From Arcobacter nitrofigilis DSM 7299 (lineage in GTDB: Bacteria; Campylobacterota; Campylobacteria; Campylobacterales; Arcobacteraceae): a stretch of DNA of 64,000 bases. The notes under the pieces were generated by a model. It was not told the DNA's origin, did no database searches, and saw only the letters and a program-made list of their open reading frames with translations. The first letter of the stretch is position 1. The number at the start of each line of letters is the position of its first letter. The position numbers and the translations under genes were made by a program. Shown piece by piece: positions 8,319 through 16,819 of this stretch. The DNA is taken from positions 2,294,001 through 2,358,000 of the forward strand of contig NC_014166.1 in the NCBI RefSeq assembly GCF_000092245.1. Direction: 5' to 3'.

Positions 8319-9693
8319 TCACTTAGAATACTTTATTTCTGTTGTAGGCAAAGAAAATGTCAAAAGTGACAAAGCTCATTTAATAGCATATTGTTATGAT
8401 GCGACTAAAGAGAGATTTGAACCAGATGCTGTTGTTTTTCCAAGACATGAGCAAGATGTTTCAGATGTATTAAAATATTGTAATGATAATAAAATAGTAA
8501 TAGTTCCAAGAGGTGCTGGTTCTGGTTTTACAGGTGGCGCTCTTCCTTCTGAAGGGGGTATTATTTTAAGCCTTGAGAGACATATGAATAAATTACTTGA
8601 AATTGATATGCAAAACTTGTTAGGTGTTGTACAACCAGGTCTTATCAACATGGAATTTCAAAAAGCAGTTGAAGAAGTAGGTTTATTTTATCCTCCAGAT
8701 CCAGCAAGTGAGCACTACTCAACACTTGGTGGAAATGTAAGTGAAAATGCTGGTGGAATGAGAGCAGCAAAATATGGTATCACAAAAGATTACGTTGTAG
8801 CTCTTAGAGCTGTTTTACCAAATGGTGAGATAATAAGAGCTGGTAAAAAAACTATCAAAGATGTGGCAGGATATAACACTGCTGGTATTTTAATAGCAAG
8901 TGAAGGAACACTAGCAATTATTACAGAAATCACACTAAAACTTATTCCAAAACCAAAATTCAAACAAACATATATGGGTGTTTTCCCAGATGTAAATAAA
9001 GCTATGAATGCAGTATTTAAATCACTAGCATCAGGAGCAAATCCAGTTGCAATGGAATTTTTAGATGCTTTAGTAATAAAAGCCTTAAAACAAAAATTTC
9101 CACAAGTAAGTCTACCTGAAAATGCAGGTGGCATTTTAGTTGGTGATGTTGATGGAAGTAGCCAAGCAGAAGTTGATGAGCAACTAAAAACTCTAAAAGA
9201 CTCTTTTGCCCAATATGGTTCAACTGAATTTATAATTGCAAAAGATGATGAAGAGGCAGCTAAATTATGGTTTGCCAGACGAAATGCAAGTCCAGCAACT
9301 GCAATATATGGAACTAAAAAACTTAATGAAGATATTTCAGTTCCAAGAAGTAAACTACCAGAAGCACTAGAAGAGATATACAAAATCGGGGATAAATATG
9401 GTTTCAATGTTCCTTGTTTTGGTCATGCAGGAGATGGAAATATTCATGTTAATGTAATGGTTAAAGATAAAACAAATGAAAAAGAGATGCATGATGGACA
9501 TAAAGCCATTGAGGAGATTTTTCAGCTAGTAGTTGACATGGGTGGTACTTTAAGTGGAGAACATGGAATTGGTTTATCAAAAGCTCCATTTATGAATATT
9601 GCATTTTCTCAAGCAGAACTTGAATTATTTAAAAGTATCAAAAAAGCTTTTGATCCAAATAACATTTTAAATCCTCACAAGATGGGATTATAA
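8305..9693 (+). CDS. glcD: FAD-linked oxidase, glycolate / D-lactate dehydrogenase subunit
   Basis: A flavoprotein of the vanillyl-alcohol-oxidase fold that oxidises a 2-hydroxy acid and passes electrons to a partner or the quinone pool. The PP-loop of the FAD-binding domain is VPRGAGSGFTGGALPSEGG (about residues 68-86). PPDPASEHYSTLGGNVSENAGG near 132 and the C-terminal GHAGDGNIHVNVMV (near 375) and GGTLSGEHGIG (near 413) are family signatures. Length 462 matches GlcD and related D-lactate dehydrogenases. No glcE or glcF lies beside it, so the true substrate (glycolate, D-lactate or another 2-hydroxy acid) is open. Confidence 0.9.
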   Translation: MIKNNHLEYFISVVGKENVKSDKAHLIAYCYDATKERFEPDAVVFPRHEQDVSDVLKYCNDNKIVIVPRGAGSGFTGGALPSEGGIILSLERHMNKLLEIDMQNLLGVVQPGLINMEFQKAVEEVGLFYPPDPASEHYSTLGGNVSENAGGMRAAKYGITKDYVVALRAVLPNGEIIRAGKKTIKDVAGYNTAGILIASEGTLAIITEITLKLIPKPKFKQTYMGVFPDVNKAMNAVFKSLASGANPVAMEFLDALVIKALKQKFPQVSLPENAGGILVGDVDGSSQAEVDEQLKTLKDSFAQYGSTEFIIAKDDEEAAKLWFARRNASPATAIYGTKKLNEDISVPRSKLPEALEEIYKIGDKYGFNVPCFGHAGDGNIHVNVMVKDKTNEKEMHDGHKAIEEIFQLVVDMGGTLSGEHGIGLSKAPFMNIAFSQAELELFKSIKKAFDPNNILNPHKMGL

Positions 9694-9702
9694 AGTGAAA
9701 AA

Positions 9703-10494
9703 ATGAAAAAAAATAGTAAAAAGCTATTTGCTAAATTAATAGAGATTTTAGACTCATTTTTCAATGATGACACTACATATTATGCAGCAAGTCTTAGCTT
9801 TTTTACTATATTTTCAATTCTTCCAATTTTTGCTTTAATTATAGCAATAGTTTCAAATTTAGAACAATTTAACGATTATGTAGACTTATTTATAAACTAC
9901 ATACTAAACCTAATCAATCCATCCCATTCACAAAACTTTGCCCAAGAGTTTAAAAACTTCATAGCAAACTCAGATAAACTTGGTAACATAGGAATTATTT
10001 ACATGTTATTTGTATTTACCATGTTTTTTAAAGACTATGAATATATTGTAAATAAAATTCATAAAACTAAAAGAAAATCAATCTATGCCTCTTTTTTCTT
10101 TTATCTTTTATTTATAACCCTACTTCCTGCAATTTTTGCAGGATATATAATTTTAACAACATTTTACAATAACACAATTTTTGATTTTTTATTAACTCTA
10201 ATGTTAGGATGGAGTATATTCTTTGTATTATTTAAACTAACAGTTAATACGCACATCAGTGTAAAAGCAGCACTTATATCTTCATTTCTTACTTTAGTAG
10301 TCATATCAATAACAAAAAATCTATTTATATACTACATTTTGTACAATCAAACATATACAACCCTATATGGCTCTATGGCAACACTTCTTTTTACTTTCCT
10401 ATGGATTTATACATCATGGATAATTTTCCTTTATGGTATAAAACTTTGTCATAATTTAAATATGAAAGAGTTAAATAAATTAGAAAGTAAATAA
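9703..10494 (+). CDS. YihY/BrkB-family inner-membrane protein
   Basis: The polytopic membrane protein shows about six hydrophobic segments. It has the family N-terminus, where DDTTYYAASLSFFTIFSILP (about residues 20-39) resembles the conserved AAALAYYTLLSLFP motif of YihY/BrkB proteins. The conserved C-terminal segment SMATLLFTFLWIYTSWIIFLYG is also present. Early annotation of such proteins as ribonuclease BN was wrong, and the true function is unknown. At 263 residues it is close to the E. coli YihY length (290). Nine bases separate it from glcD, so it is probably co-transcribed. Confidence 0.88.
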   Translation: MKKNSKKLFAKLIEILDSFFNDDTTYYAASLSFFTIFSILPIFALIIAIVSNLEQFNDYVDLFINYILNLINPSHSQNFAQEFKNFIANSDKLGNIGIIYMLFVFTMFFKDYEYIVNKIHKTKRKSIYASFFFYLLFITLLPAIFAGYIILTTFYNNTIFDFLLTLMLGWSIFFVLFKLTVNTHISVKAALISSFLTLVVISITKNLFIYYILYNQTYTTLYGSMATLLFTFLWIYTSWIIFLYGIKLCHNLNMKELNKLESK

Positions 10495-10583
10495 AATTAT
10501 TTTTTACTAATAACTGATTTATTAATTATATTATAATAGTCACAATGATATAATCTTAAAATTTTAAAACCGCAGGAGATGGA

Positions 10584-10979
10584 ATGAAGAATATTTTAAA
10601 AGTATCAAGTGTACTATTTTTGGCATTATTTTTTTTAGTAGGTTGTAGAACAGCTGCTATTTATAATGTTAATAATGACCCAATAGAAGTAAAAGCGTCT
10701 ATGGATAAAGTTTATAATGCGATTAAGTTTGCAGGTGCATCAAAAGGATGGATTATTACAAAAGTTAAACCTGGATTAGCAATGGGAAAACTTAATGTTA
10801 GACAACACCAAGCAGTTGTTGAGATTCCTTACACAGAAAAAAGTTTCTCAATTAATTATAAAAGTAGTTTAAATTTAAAATATAATGCTCAAACAAATCA
10901 AATCCATAATAATTATAATGGATGGATTCAAAACTTAGAAAATGCAATCAATCTTCAATTATCAATGTTAGAAAAATAA
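10584..10979 (+). CDS. Small outer-membrane-type lipoprotein
   Basis: A signal peptide ends in the lipobox LVGC with Cys21 as the lipidation site. Residue +2 is Arg, not Asp, so sorting to the outer membrane is expected by the usual rule. The mature part of about 110 residues has a pattern seen in small lipoproteins of Proteobacteria: MDKVYNAIKFAGASKGWIITKVKPG, then MGKLNVRQHQAVVEIPYTEKSFSINYKSS, consistent with a small alpha/beta fold. Function is unknown. The start is supported by CAGGAGATGG just upstream, and two TATAAT-like sequences lie in the preceding 60 bases. A strong hairpin follows the gene. Confidence 0.75.
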   Translation: MKNILKVSSVLFLALFFLVGCRTAAIYNVNNDPIEVKASMDKVYNAIKFAGASKGWIITKVKPGLAMGKLNVRQHQAVVEIPYTEKSFSINYKSSLNLKYNAQTNQIHNNYNGWIQNLENAINLQLSMLEK

Positions 10980-10986
10980 ATTCTTT

Positions 10987-11020
10987 AATGTAATATAGTA
11001 TTAAAAGACTATATTACATT
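10987..11020 (+). terminator. Hairpin after the lipoprotein gene, terminator-like
   Basis: A 13-base perfect inverted repeat (AATGTAATATAGT / ACTATATTACATT) with an eight-base loop lies eight bases after the lipoprotein stop. The tail is AT-rich, not a clean T run, so termination efficiency is uncertain. It separates the first block from the pigment cluster. Confidence 0.55.
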
Positions 11021-11067
11021 AATAATTATGAAATAATAACTACTCTTATTCATCTTTAATAAAAAAA

Positions 11068-11082
11068 ATGATATTTTATCAT
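11068..11082. promoter_or_regulatory. Dyad ATGATA-TTT-TATCAT upstream of darA
   Basis: A 6-3-6 perfect inverted repeat lies 29 bases before the darA start, within the AT-rich leader of the dialkylresorcinol operon. It is a possible operator or part of the promoter. The sequence is low in complexity, so chance is possible. Confidence 0.3.
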
Positions 11083-11110
11083 AATAAAAATAATCTTTCA
11101 GGCATCCAAT

Positions 11111-12058
11111 TTGAACCAAAAAAAAGTTTTAGTTATTTCTTATTCTCAAACTGGTCAATTAAGTAATTTAGTTAATAATTTTACAAAATCTTTATTTGAA
11201 AATAAAAATATTAATGTTATTTATAAAAATATTAAACCCAAGAAACCTTTTGCTTTTCCTTGGACTCTTATGACTTTTATGGATAGTTTTCCAGAGTCTG
11301 TTTATCTTGATCCTTGTGAAATAAATGAGTTTGAAGAAGATGACAATGACTATGATTTAATTATACTTTCTTATTCAGTTTGGTTTTTATCACCTTCTAT
11401 TCCTATCTCATCATTTTTAAAATCTCCTTGGGCAAAAAAGAAATTCAAAAATAAACCTGTAATTACACTAATTGGTTGTAGAAATATGTGGATAATGGCG
11501 CAAGAAAAGGTGAAAAGATTGTTATTAGACCTTGATGCGAAATTAATAGATAATGTAGTACTTATTGATAAAGGTAACTCTTTAGAAACATTTATTACAA
11601 CACCACGATGGATGTTAACTGGTAAAAAAGATTCAATATTTGGATTAAGTACTGCAGGAATTGATGAAAATGAAATAACAAAATCTCAAAGATTTGGGAA
11701 AGCATTAGTTGATGCTTTAATGAATGATAAGGAAAAAGAAAATAAGAGTTTACTTTATGGGCTAAAAGCAGTTGAAGTAGATACTAAACTTATCAAAAGT
11801 GAAAAGATAGGAACAAAAAGCTTTACTATTTGGGGTGGACTAATAAGAAAAATTGGTAAACCAGGAGATATAAAAAGAAAACCGATTCTAATGTTATATT
11901 TAATATTTTTGTTATTGATGATAATAATAGTAGTTCCTATAAATATGATAATACAATCGATATTAAGAAAAATAAACAAAGATGCAGTTATAAAAGAAAA
12001 AGAGTTATATGAATTGCCTTCTGGTAGTCGTGATGAGAGAATAAAGGAATATCAATAA
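11111..12058 (+). CDS. darA: DarA-like dialkylresorcinol aromatase (flavodoxin fold)
   Basis: In dialkylresorcinol and flexirubin pathways DarA acts with DarB and aromatises the cyclohexanedione product to a resorcinol. The N-terminus has a flavodoxin-like FMN-binding loop, VISYSQTGQLSNLV (about residues 8-21). DLIILSYSVWFLSPSIPISSFL (about 87-108), TLIGCRNMWIMAQEKV (about 118-133) and TFITTPRWMLTGKK (about 154-167) follow, all typical of the dialkylresorcinol condensing-enzyme family best known from Bacteroidetes. A hydrophobic segment near residues 258-278 may anchor it to the membrane. The TTG at 11111 is chosen as start because the FMN loop begins within ten residues and the next Met is far downstream. 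darB follows with no gap. Confidence 0.85.
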   Translation: MNQKKVLVISYSQTGQLSNLVNNFTKSLFENKNINVIYKNIKPKKPFAFPWTLMTFMDSFPESVYLDPCEINEFEEDDNDYDLIILSYSVWFLSPSIPISSFLKSPWAKKKFKNKPVITLIGCRNMWIMAQEKVKRLLLDLDAKLIDNVVLIDKGNSLETFITTPRWMLTGKKDSIFGLSTAGIDENEITKSQRFGKALVDALMNDKEKENKSLLYGLKAVEVDTKLIKSEKIGTKSFTIWGGLIRKIGKPGDIKRKPILMLYLIFLLLMIIIVVPINMIIQSILRKINKDAVIKEKELYELPSGSRDERIKEYQ

Positions 12059-13204
12059 ATGTCAAATGTTTATATAAATAACATTCAAAAATTTATGCCA
12101 AATGAGCCTGTGGATAATAAAAATATAGAAGAATATTTAGGTTATATTGGTGGTAAAAAATCAAAAGCAAAAAATATAGTTTTAAGAAGTAATGGAATAA
12201 AAAGAAGATTTTATGTTTTAGAAAAAGGAACTCAAAAACCATTATTTACAAATGCACAGCTTTGTTCAAATGCAATAAATAAGTTAATTGATGAAAACTT
12301 CTCTTTAAAAGATATTGAATGTTTAGCATGTGGAACTACATCACCAGACCAATTAATGCCAGGACACACTCTAATGGTGCAAGGAGAATTGGGAATAAGT
12401 GGAATTGAAACAATATCAGCTTCTGGAATTTGCCTAAGTGGAATAAATGCACTAAAATACATCTATTATGGAATAAAAGCAGGAGATCTTACAAAAGCAG
12501 TATCTTGTGGTTCGGAAGCCTCTTCTCCAATCTTATGTGCTAGAAACTTTACAGAAGAATCTAATCATCAATTAGAAGAATTAGAAAAAAATGCAGGAAT
12601 TGCATTTGAAAAAGATTTTCTAAGATGGATGCTTTCGGATGGTGCTGGAGCTATGAGAGTAGAAAACAAAGCAAATAAAGATAAACTTTCTTTAAAAATT
12701 GAGTTTATTGATGTACTATCATATGCAGGAGAAATGCCTGTTTGTATGTATAGTGGATTAGAAATACTTGAAAATAATTCTATTAAATCATGGCGTGCTT
12801 ATGAGCAAGAAGAAGTGATGAAGAAATCATTATTAAGTGTCAGACAAGATGTAAAACTTCTAAATGAAAATATCGTTGAATACACAGTTATAAAACCTTT
12901 AATTGAAATAATAAAAAAAAGACAAATCAATCCAGAACAATATGATTATTTTCTACCACACTATTCTTCAACATACTTTAGAGATAAATTATATGAAGGT
13001 CTAAAAAAAGCTAACTTTGAGATTCCTTTTGACAAATGGTTCACAAACCTTATAACACATGGAAATACAGGAAGTGCCTCTATGTATATCATGTTGGAAG
13101 AATTATTTAACAGTGGTAATTTAAAAAGAGGTCAAAAAATCCTTTGCTATATTCCAGAAAGTGGAAGATTCTCTACTGCATTTATGTCTTTAGAAGTTGT
13201 TTAA
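12059..13204 (+). CDS. darB: DarB-like ketosynthase III (dialkylresorcinol-forming)
   Basis: A FabH/KAS III-fold enzyme. DarB family members condense a beta-ketoacyl unit with an alpha,beta-unsaturated acyl unit and cyclise the product, which DarA then aromatises. The Cys-His-Asn triad is visible: Cys125 in SASGICLSGINALK, His301 in FLPHYSSTYF and Asn336 in THGNTGSASMY. The family signature ACGTTSPDQLMPGH lies near residues 90-103. Length 381 is usual for DarB and longer than housekeeping FabH (about 320). It directly abuts darA, and its stop TAATG overlaps the next gene, so the four genes 11,111-14,587 form one translationally coupled unit. Alkyl-chain specificity cannot be read. Confidence 0.88.
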   Translation: MSNVYINNIQKFMPNEPVDNKNIEEYLGYIGGKKSKAKNIVLRSNGIKRRFYVLEKGTQKPLFTNAQLCSNAINKLIDENFSLKDIECLACGTTSPDQLMPGHTLMVQGELGISGIETISASGICLSGINALKYIYYGIKAGDLTKAVSCGSEASSPILCARNFTEESNHQLEELEKNAGIAFEKDFLRWMLSDGAGAMRVENKANKDKLSLKIEFIDVLSYAGEMPVCMYSGLEILENNSIKSWRAYEQEEVMKKSLLSVRQDVKLLNENIVEYTVIKPLIEIIKKRQINPEQYDYFLPHYSSTYFRDKLYEGLKKANFEIPFDKWFTNLITHGNTGSASMYIMLEELFNSGNLKRGQKILCYIPESGRFSTAFMSLEVV

Positions 13205-13611
13205 TGAAAAAAATTGATGTTCCACAAGAAAATAACTCTACATTAGATGGACAAAAAAAAGTTATGTATGGAACAAATGATAATGGAGAATTTCAAAGAA
13301 TAAATTATGCAAGCAGTGTTGAAGAATATGCAACAATTACAGCTGTAGAAGAGTATAAAGAGCTAGAAAAAGAGTGTTTAGAAGATATTCAAAATAATAT
13401 TGCTTCTCCCATCAAATATTACATGTATAAAAATAGAATGGATTTACCAACCCTATCAAGTGCTGTAGATATGTTTTCATTTAGAGTTAAGAGACATCTT
13501 AAAATGAAAATTTTTAAGAAACTAAAAGATGATACAATTAAAAAATATGCAGATGCTTTTAATATTAAAATAGAAGATTTAAAGGATTTTAAATATGATA
13601 GAAAACTTTAA
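13204..13611 (+). CDS. Conserved-looking small protein of the dialkylresorcinol operon, XRE-like C-terminus
   Basis: I do not recognise this 135-residue protein. The ATG at 13204 overlaps the darB stop (TAATG), which is better than an upstream in-frame start inside darB. The N-terminal half is acidic and lacks clear structure. The C-terminal half (about residues 75-130) reads like a compact helical bundle with the spacing of an XRE-type helix-turn-helix: SPIKYYMYKNRMDLPTLSSA, then FRVKRHL, then KYADAFNIKIEDLKDF. It could be a DNA-binding regulator of the cluster, or a small helper or scaffold protein for DarB or the BtrH-like enzyme. It overlaps the BtrH-like gene by 17 bases. Confidence 0.65.
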   Translation: MKKIDVPQENNSTLDGQKKVMYGTNDNGEFQRINYASSVEEYATITAVEEYKELEKECLEDIQNNIASPIKYYMYKNRMDLPTLSSAVDMFSFRVKRHLKMKIFKKLKDDTIKKYADAFNIKIEDLKDFKYDRKL

Positions 13612-14587
13612 ACACTCTCAATTTGCACATTGTGAAAGTGGAGTTGTTTCTACTTTATTAACACATTATGGACTAAACATAAGTGAACCTATGGCTTTTG
13701 GGATAACAAGTACGCTCTCTTTTGCTTTTTTCCCTTTTATAAAAATAAATAATCTTCCATTGATTGCATATAGAGATTTGCCTAAAAATATTGTAAAAAA
13801 GATTGAAAAAGTTTTAGGTGTTACAATTTTCAAAAAACAATATAAAAATCTTTTAGAAGCGAATTTGGAACTTACTAAAATAGTAGAAGATGAAAAAAAA
13901 CTTGTAGGCTTACAAACTTCTGTTTTTTATCTTCCATATATGCCTGAGAATATGAGATTTCACTTCAATGCACACAATCTATTAGTTTATGGGAAAGTTG
14001 GCAAAAAATATAAAATCTCTGATCCTGTTTTTGAAGATGTAGTTGAATGTAGTGAAAAAGATTTAACAATTGCTAGATTTGCAAAAGGAGCATTTGCCCC
14101 TAAAGGATTTATTTATTACCCTACAAATATTCCTAAAAATATTGATTTTACAACAATACTAAAAAAAGCTATTAAAAAAAATGCAAAATCTATGTTAACA
14201 CCCTTCCCTTTTGCAGGAATCAAAGGAATGAGAAAATTAGCAAAATCAATAGAAAAACTTCAGAAAAATACCGATCATAGATATATAAAAAACTATCTAA
14301 CTCATATAGTAAGAATGCAAGAAGAAATAGGAACTGGTGGCGGTGGATTTAGATTTTTGTATGCAGCATTTTTGCAAGAATCAAAAAAATATAATTTAGA
14401 TAATGAAAAACTTCAAAAGGCTAGTGAACTAATTAGCCAATCAGGAGATACACTTAGATTTTTTGCTTTAAGATGTGTGGAGTCTGCAAAAAAAATGGAA
14501 AAATTCAATAGTAAAGAAATCTCAGATATTCTAATAAAAGCTTCAACTTTAGAAGAAGAAGCCTTTAAAATATTGAAAACTATTTAG
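13595..14587 (+). CDS. BtrH-like acyltransferase (BtrH N-terminal / DUF4872 family)
   Basis: The N-terminus shows HCESGVVSTLLTHYGLNISEPMAFG (His9-Cys10 onward, within MIENFKHSQFAHCESG), with the Cys near residue 13. This is the pattern of the BtrH N-terminal domain, followed by SVFYLPYMPENMRFHFNAHNLLVYG near 110-135 and a helical DUF4872-like C-terminus with GTGGGGFRFLYAAFLQE near 248. BtrH of butirosin biosynthesis moves an acyl group from an ACP to an amine. Related proteins occur beside darA/darB in flexirubin clusters. Here it is the best candidate for joining the polyene acid carried on ACP to the resorcinol phenol (inference). Its stop overlaps the convergent CLF-like gene by four bases. 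Confidence 0.75.
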   Translation: MIENFKHSQFAHCESGVVSTLLTHYGLNISEPMAFGITSTLSFAFFPFIKINNLPLIAYRDLPKNIVKKIEKVLGVTIFKKQYKNLLEANLELTKIVEDEKKLVGLQTSVFYLPYMPENMRFHFNAHNLLVYGKVGKKYKISDPVFEDVVECSEKDLTIARFAKGAFAPKGFIYYPTNIPKNIDFTTILKKAIKKNAKSMLTPFPFAGIKGMRKLAKSIEKLQKNTDHRYIKNYLTHIVRMQEEIGTGGGGFRFLYAAFLQESKKYNLDNEKLQKASELISQSGDTLRFFALRCVESAKKMEKFNSKEISDILIKASTLEEEAFKILKTI

Positions 14588-15423
14588 TCACATTTAAAAA
14601 AGAAAAGATAAGCTCTTTTCTTAGAATCTAAACTAATATATACAGATGATTCTTCTTTCTCTTTTAACAAATCAATAATATCAGGAACACTATAAGTTCC
14701 ACAAAAGTTATTTTTACTTTTATATATTAAATTTTTATCTATTTGCAATTCACTCACATATTTTTTTGCAAATTGATTTAATCCAACAATTTTATAATCA
14801 ATAGTTTTTAAATATTTATTCAACTCTTCCAAATTTGTAAAAAATTCAAAATGTTTTATTTCAGTTAGTGAGTTTGTTTTGTCATTATTTATATACAGCC
14901 AGGATGAACCATCTTTTGAATCTAAATTATCTAAATTATTTATAAACGAGTTATGATTTGAAACATTATCAAGGGACTCATCTACTCCTCCAACTAATAT
15001 TTCATCTACTTTTTTAAAATGAAAATCAAAATAAGCTAACTCGAATGCTTTTTCAAAAGATAAATCTTCAGATGAAACATTTATATTATTTCCAATTGTT
15101 TGTAATGCTTGAGAGATAAGAAATCCAGTATTATTTGTATTTACATTTAAAAAATCAAAGGGCATAACAAAAGACTCTTTACTATTTATTTGATTCAATA
15201 CTTTTAATAAATCTTCAATACAGCCATATTCACTAGCAAGGTAGATGGATAAGTTATCTTTATATTTTATATTTTCTAATGCCTTTAATGCCCCATAAAC
15301 AGCCATAACATTTAATTTTGAATTCCGTCTAAAATTTAAACTAGAAATCTCTTTTAAATCTTTTCTATACTCTTTTGCAGATTTATTTTCATTTACTTGT
15401 TTATAAATACTTTTTATATACAT
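14584..15423 (-). CDS. Chain-length-factor-like ketosynthase partner (no active-site Cys)
   Basis: This 279-residue protein looks like a truncated ketosynthase fold with NVMAVYGALKALENI, a central NTNNTGFLISQALQTIG stretch and KAFELAYFDFHFKKVDEILVGGVDES (about 125-150), which correspond to the core of thiolase-fold synthases. The nucleophile position that is Cys in active enzymes falls in VSSEDLSFEKAF (about 116-127) and carries no Cys, and no KS-type catalytic His pair is visible. It follows directly after the ketosynthase gene 15,424-16,581, with no gap, which suits a KS:CLF heterodimer like that of aryl polyene systems. It is the last gene of the long - strand operon. Confidence 0.7.
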   Translation of the reverse strand: MYIKSIYKQVNENKSAKEYRKDLKEISSLNFRRNSKLNVMAVYGALKALENIKYKDNLSIYLASEYGCIEDLLKVLNQINSKESFVMPFDFLNVNTNNTGFLISQALQTIGNNINVSSEDLSFEKAFELAYFDFHFKKVDEILVGGVDESLDNVSNHNSFINNLDNLDSKDGSSWLYINNDKTNSLTEIKHFEFFTNLEELNKYLKTIDYKIVGLNQFAKKYVSELQIDKNLIYKSKNNFCGTYSVPDIIDLLKEKEESSVYISLDSKKRAYLFFFKCD

Positions 15424-16581
15424 TTAGCTCTCATTACTTAAAATCATAGAAGTATTACTTCCTCCAAATCCAATAAAATGAAAAAGGATAGTTGCTTTAT
15501 CTATCTCTTTACTTTTTAGTAAAGGAGTAAAATTTATGTTGTTGTATTTCTCATAAAAATTAATTGTTTTTGGTAAAAAAGAGTTTTTAATACTCTCACA
15601 TAATAGAACAATTTCATTTGTTCCACAAGCACCTAAAGTATGTCCAATATATGGCTTTAAAATCACAACATCAGTTTTTTGATTATACTTTTTAAACAAC
15701 TTATCAATAGCAACAACTTCCGATAAATTTGAATTTTCACTTCCTGTTGCATGTGCTTTTAAACAAGTAAGTTTATCTATAGATAAATTGGCTTTATTTA
15801 AAGCCTCTTCCATACAAGAAAGGGTCACTTCTCCATTTGGATTAGAACTTGTCACAGAATAACTATCAAAGCTGTTACTTGATGATAATATTTCAAAATC
15901 ATTTTCTTCTTTTTTTTCTGATTCTAATATAACAGCAGAACATGCCTCACCTAAAATCAATCCATCACTATTTATATCAAAGGGTTTATATTCTCCTGAC
16001 TTGCTTAAAAGCATCAAAGATTGAAATCCTCTATAAGTCGTATAATTAAAAAACTCAAAACCTATGACTAAAGCTCTTTTTATTTTATTATTTTTTATAA
16101 AATCACTTGCATGACAAATTGCATTTGCACTGGAGGTACAAGCAGTTTGGATTATTGTTGATTTGTATTTTGAACTAATTAAGTTTTCAATAAAATTACC
16201 AATTTCTCCATATCCTATATTTTTAATCTCATCAGATGATTGTCCCTTTTTATATTTTAAGTGTTGTTCTTCTACTATGGATATTGACATTGAAGTTGAA
16301 CCTAAAAAAATATGTAACTCCTTGGCTTCATCTTTTGATAACTTTGCATCTTCAATTGCTTTTAGTACCACTTCTTCTAAGATTGAATAAAACTTCTCTT
16401 CATTTGATACAAAGTTTTTCTTTATTTGATAATATTTCAATTCTTGAAAATTATCTTTTAAATATTCAAAATAATTATCATCTGTAATTTCTTGGATTTT
16501 TTTAACAGAATCTTTTTTATTATTTCCAAGTGCAGAAATAATTGATGAGCCTGTTATATAAACCTTATTCATTCTCTTCAA
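15424..16581 (-). CDS. Beta-ketoacyl-ACP synthase (aryl polyene type), KS-A
   Basis: A FabF-like condensing enzyme with an intact Cys-His-His triad: Cys148 in IQTACTSSANA, His277 in KAHATGS (the usual NAHGTGT is altered) and His314 in YIGHTLGACG. Length 385 is slightly short for FabF (about 410). In aryl polyene systems such a KS pairs with a CLF-like subunit and extends an aryl-polyene-ACP by malonyl units; the CLF-like gene is immediately downstream. The start overlaps the upstream ACP gene by 17 bases. The altered motif around the first His marks it as a pathway-specific enzyme, not housekeeping FabF. Confidence 0.88.
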   Translation of the reverse strand: MKRMNKVYITGSSIISALGNNKKDSVKKIQEITDDNYFEYLKDNFQELKYYQIKKNFVSNEEKFYSILEEVVLKAIEDAKLSKDEAKELHIFLGSTSMSISIVEEQHLKYKKGQSSDEIKNIGYGEIGNFIENLISSKYKSTIIQTACTSSANAICHASDFIKNNKIKRALVIGFEFFNYTTYRGFQSLMLLSKSGEYKPFDINSDGLILGEACSAVILESEKKEENDFEILSSSNSFDSYSVTSSNPNGEVTLSCMEEALNKANLSIDKLTCLKAHATGSENSNLSEVVAIDKLFKKYNQKTDVVILKPYIGHTLGACGTNEIVLLCESIKNSFLPKTINFYEKYNNINFTPLLKSKEIDKATILFHFIGFGGSNTSMILSNES

Positions 16582-16819
16582 TATATTTTGCTAAAGTATT
16601 AATTGAAACCATTATTTTTCTAAGTTCTTTACTATCGGTTGTCTTCATTCCGTATTTTTTATGTAAAGCCATGGATATTTGAAGAGCATCCATTGAATCA
16701 AGTTCTAAAGGAGATTCTGGATCAAATAAGATATCATCATCTTTAATATCTTCTACTTCACACTCTTTTTCACACTCTTCAATAATTAACTTTTTTAATT
16801 CATATTTTAAATCACTCAT
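16565..16819 (-). CDS. Acyl carrier protein, ACP-A
   Basis: A small acidic four-helix carrier protein of 84 residues. The phosphopantetheine attachment site is Ser42 in LELDSMDALQISM, where the usual DSLD is DSMD. It would carry the growing polyene or its starter. Its end overlaps the ketosynthase gene by 17 bases, and its start overlaps the stop of the ABC permease gene by four (ATGA), so all are co-translated. No phosphopantetheinyl transferase gene is in the cluster, so a housekeeping enzyme must activate it. Confidence 0.9.
   Translation of the reverse strand: MSDLKYELKKLIIEECEKECEVEDIKDDDILFDPESPLELDSMDALQISMALHKKYGMKTTDSKELRKIMVSINTLAKYIEENE

Noticed and set aside
8790-9407. A 205-codon frame on the - strand
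   Set aside because: It is antisense to glcD, whose family motifs are all in the + frame. The antisense frame has a composition (Ser/Ala/Pro-rich) unlike genes of this genome.
13144-13203. An upstream start for the 135-residue protein
   Set aside because: It would lie inside darB. The ATG overlapping the darB stop is the usual coupling arrangement.
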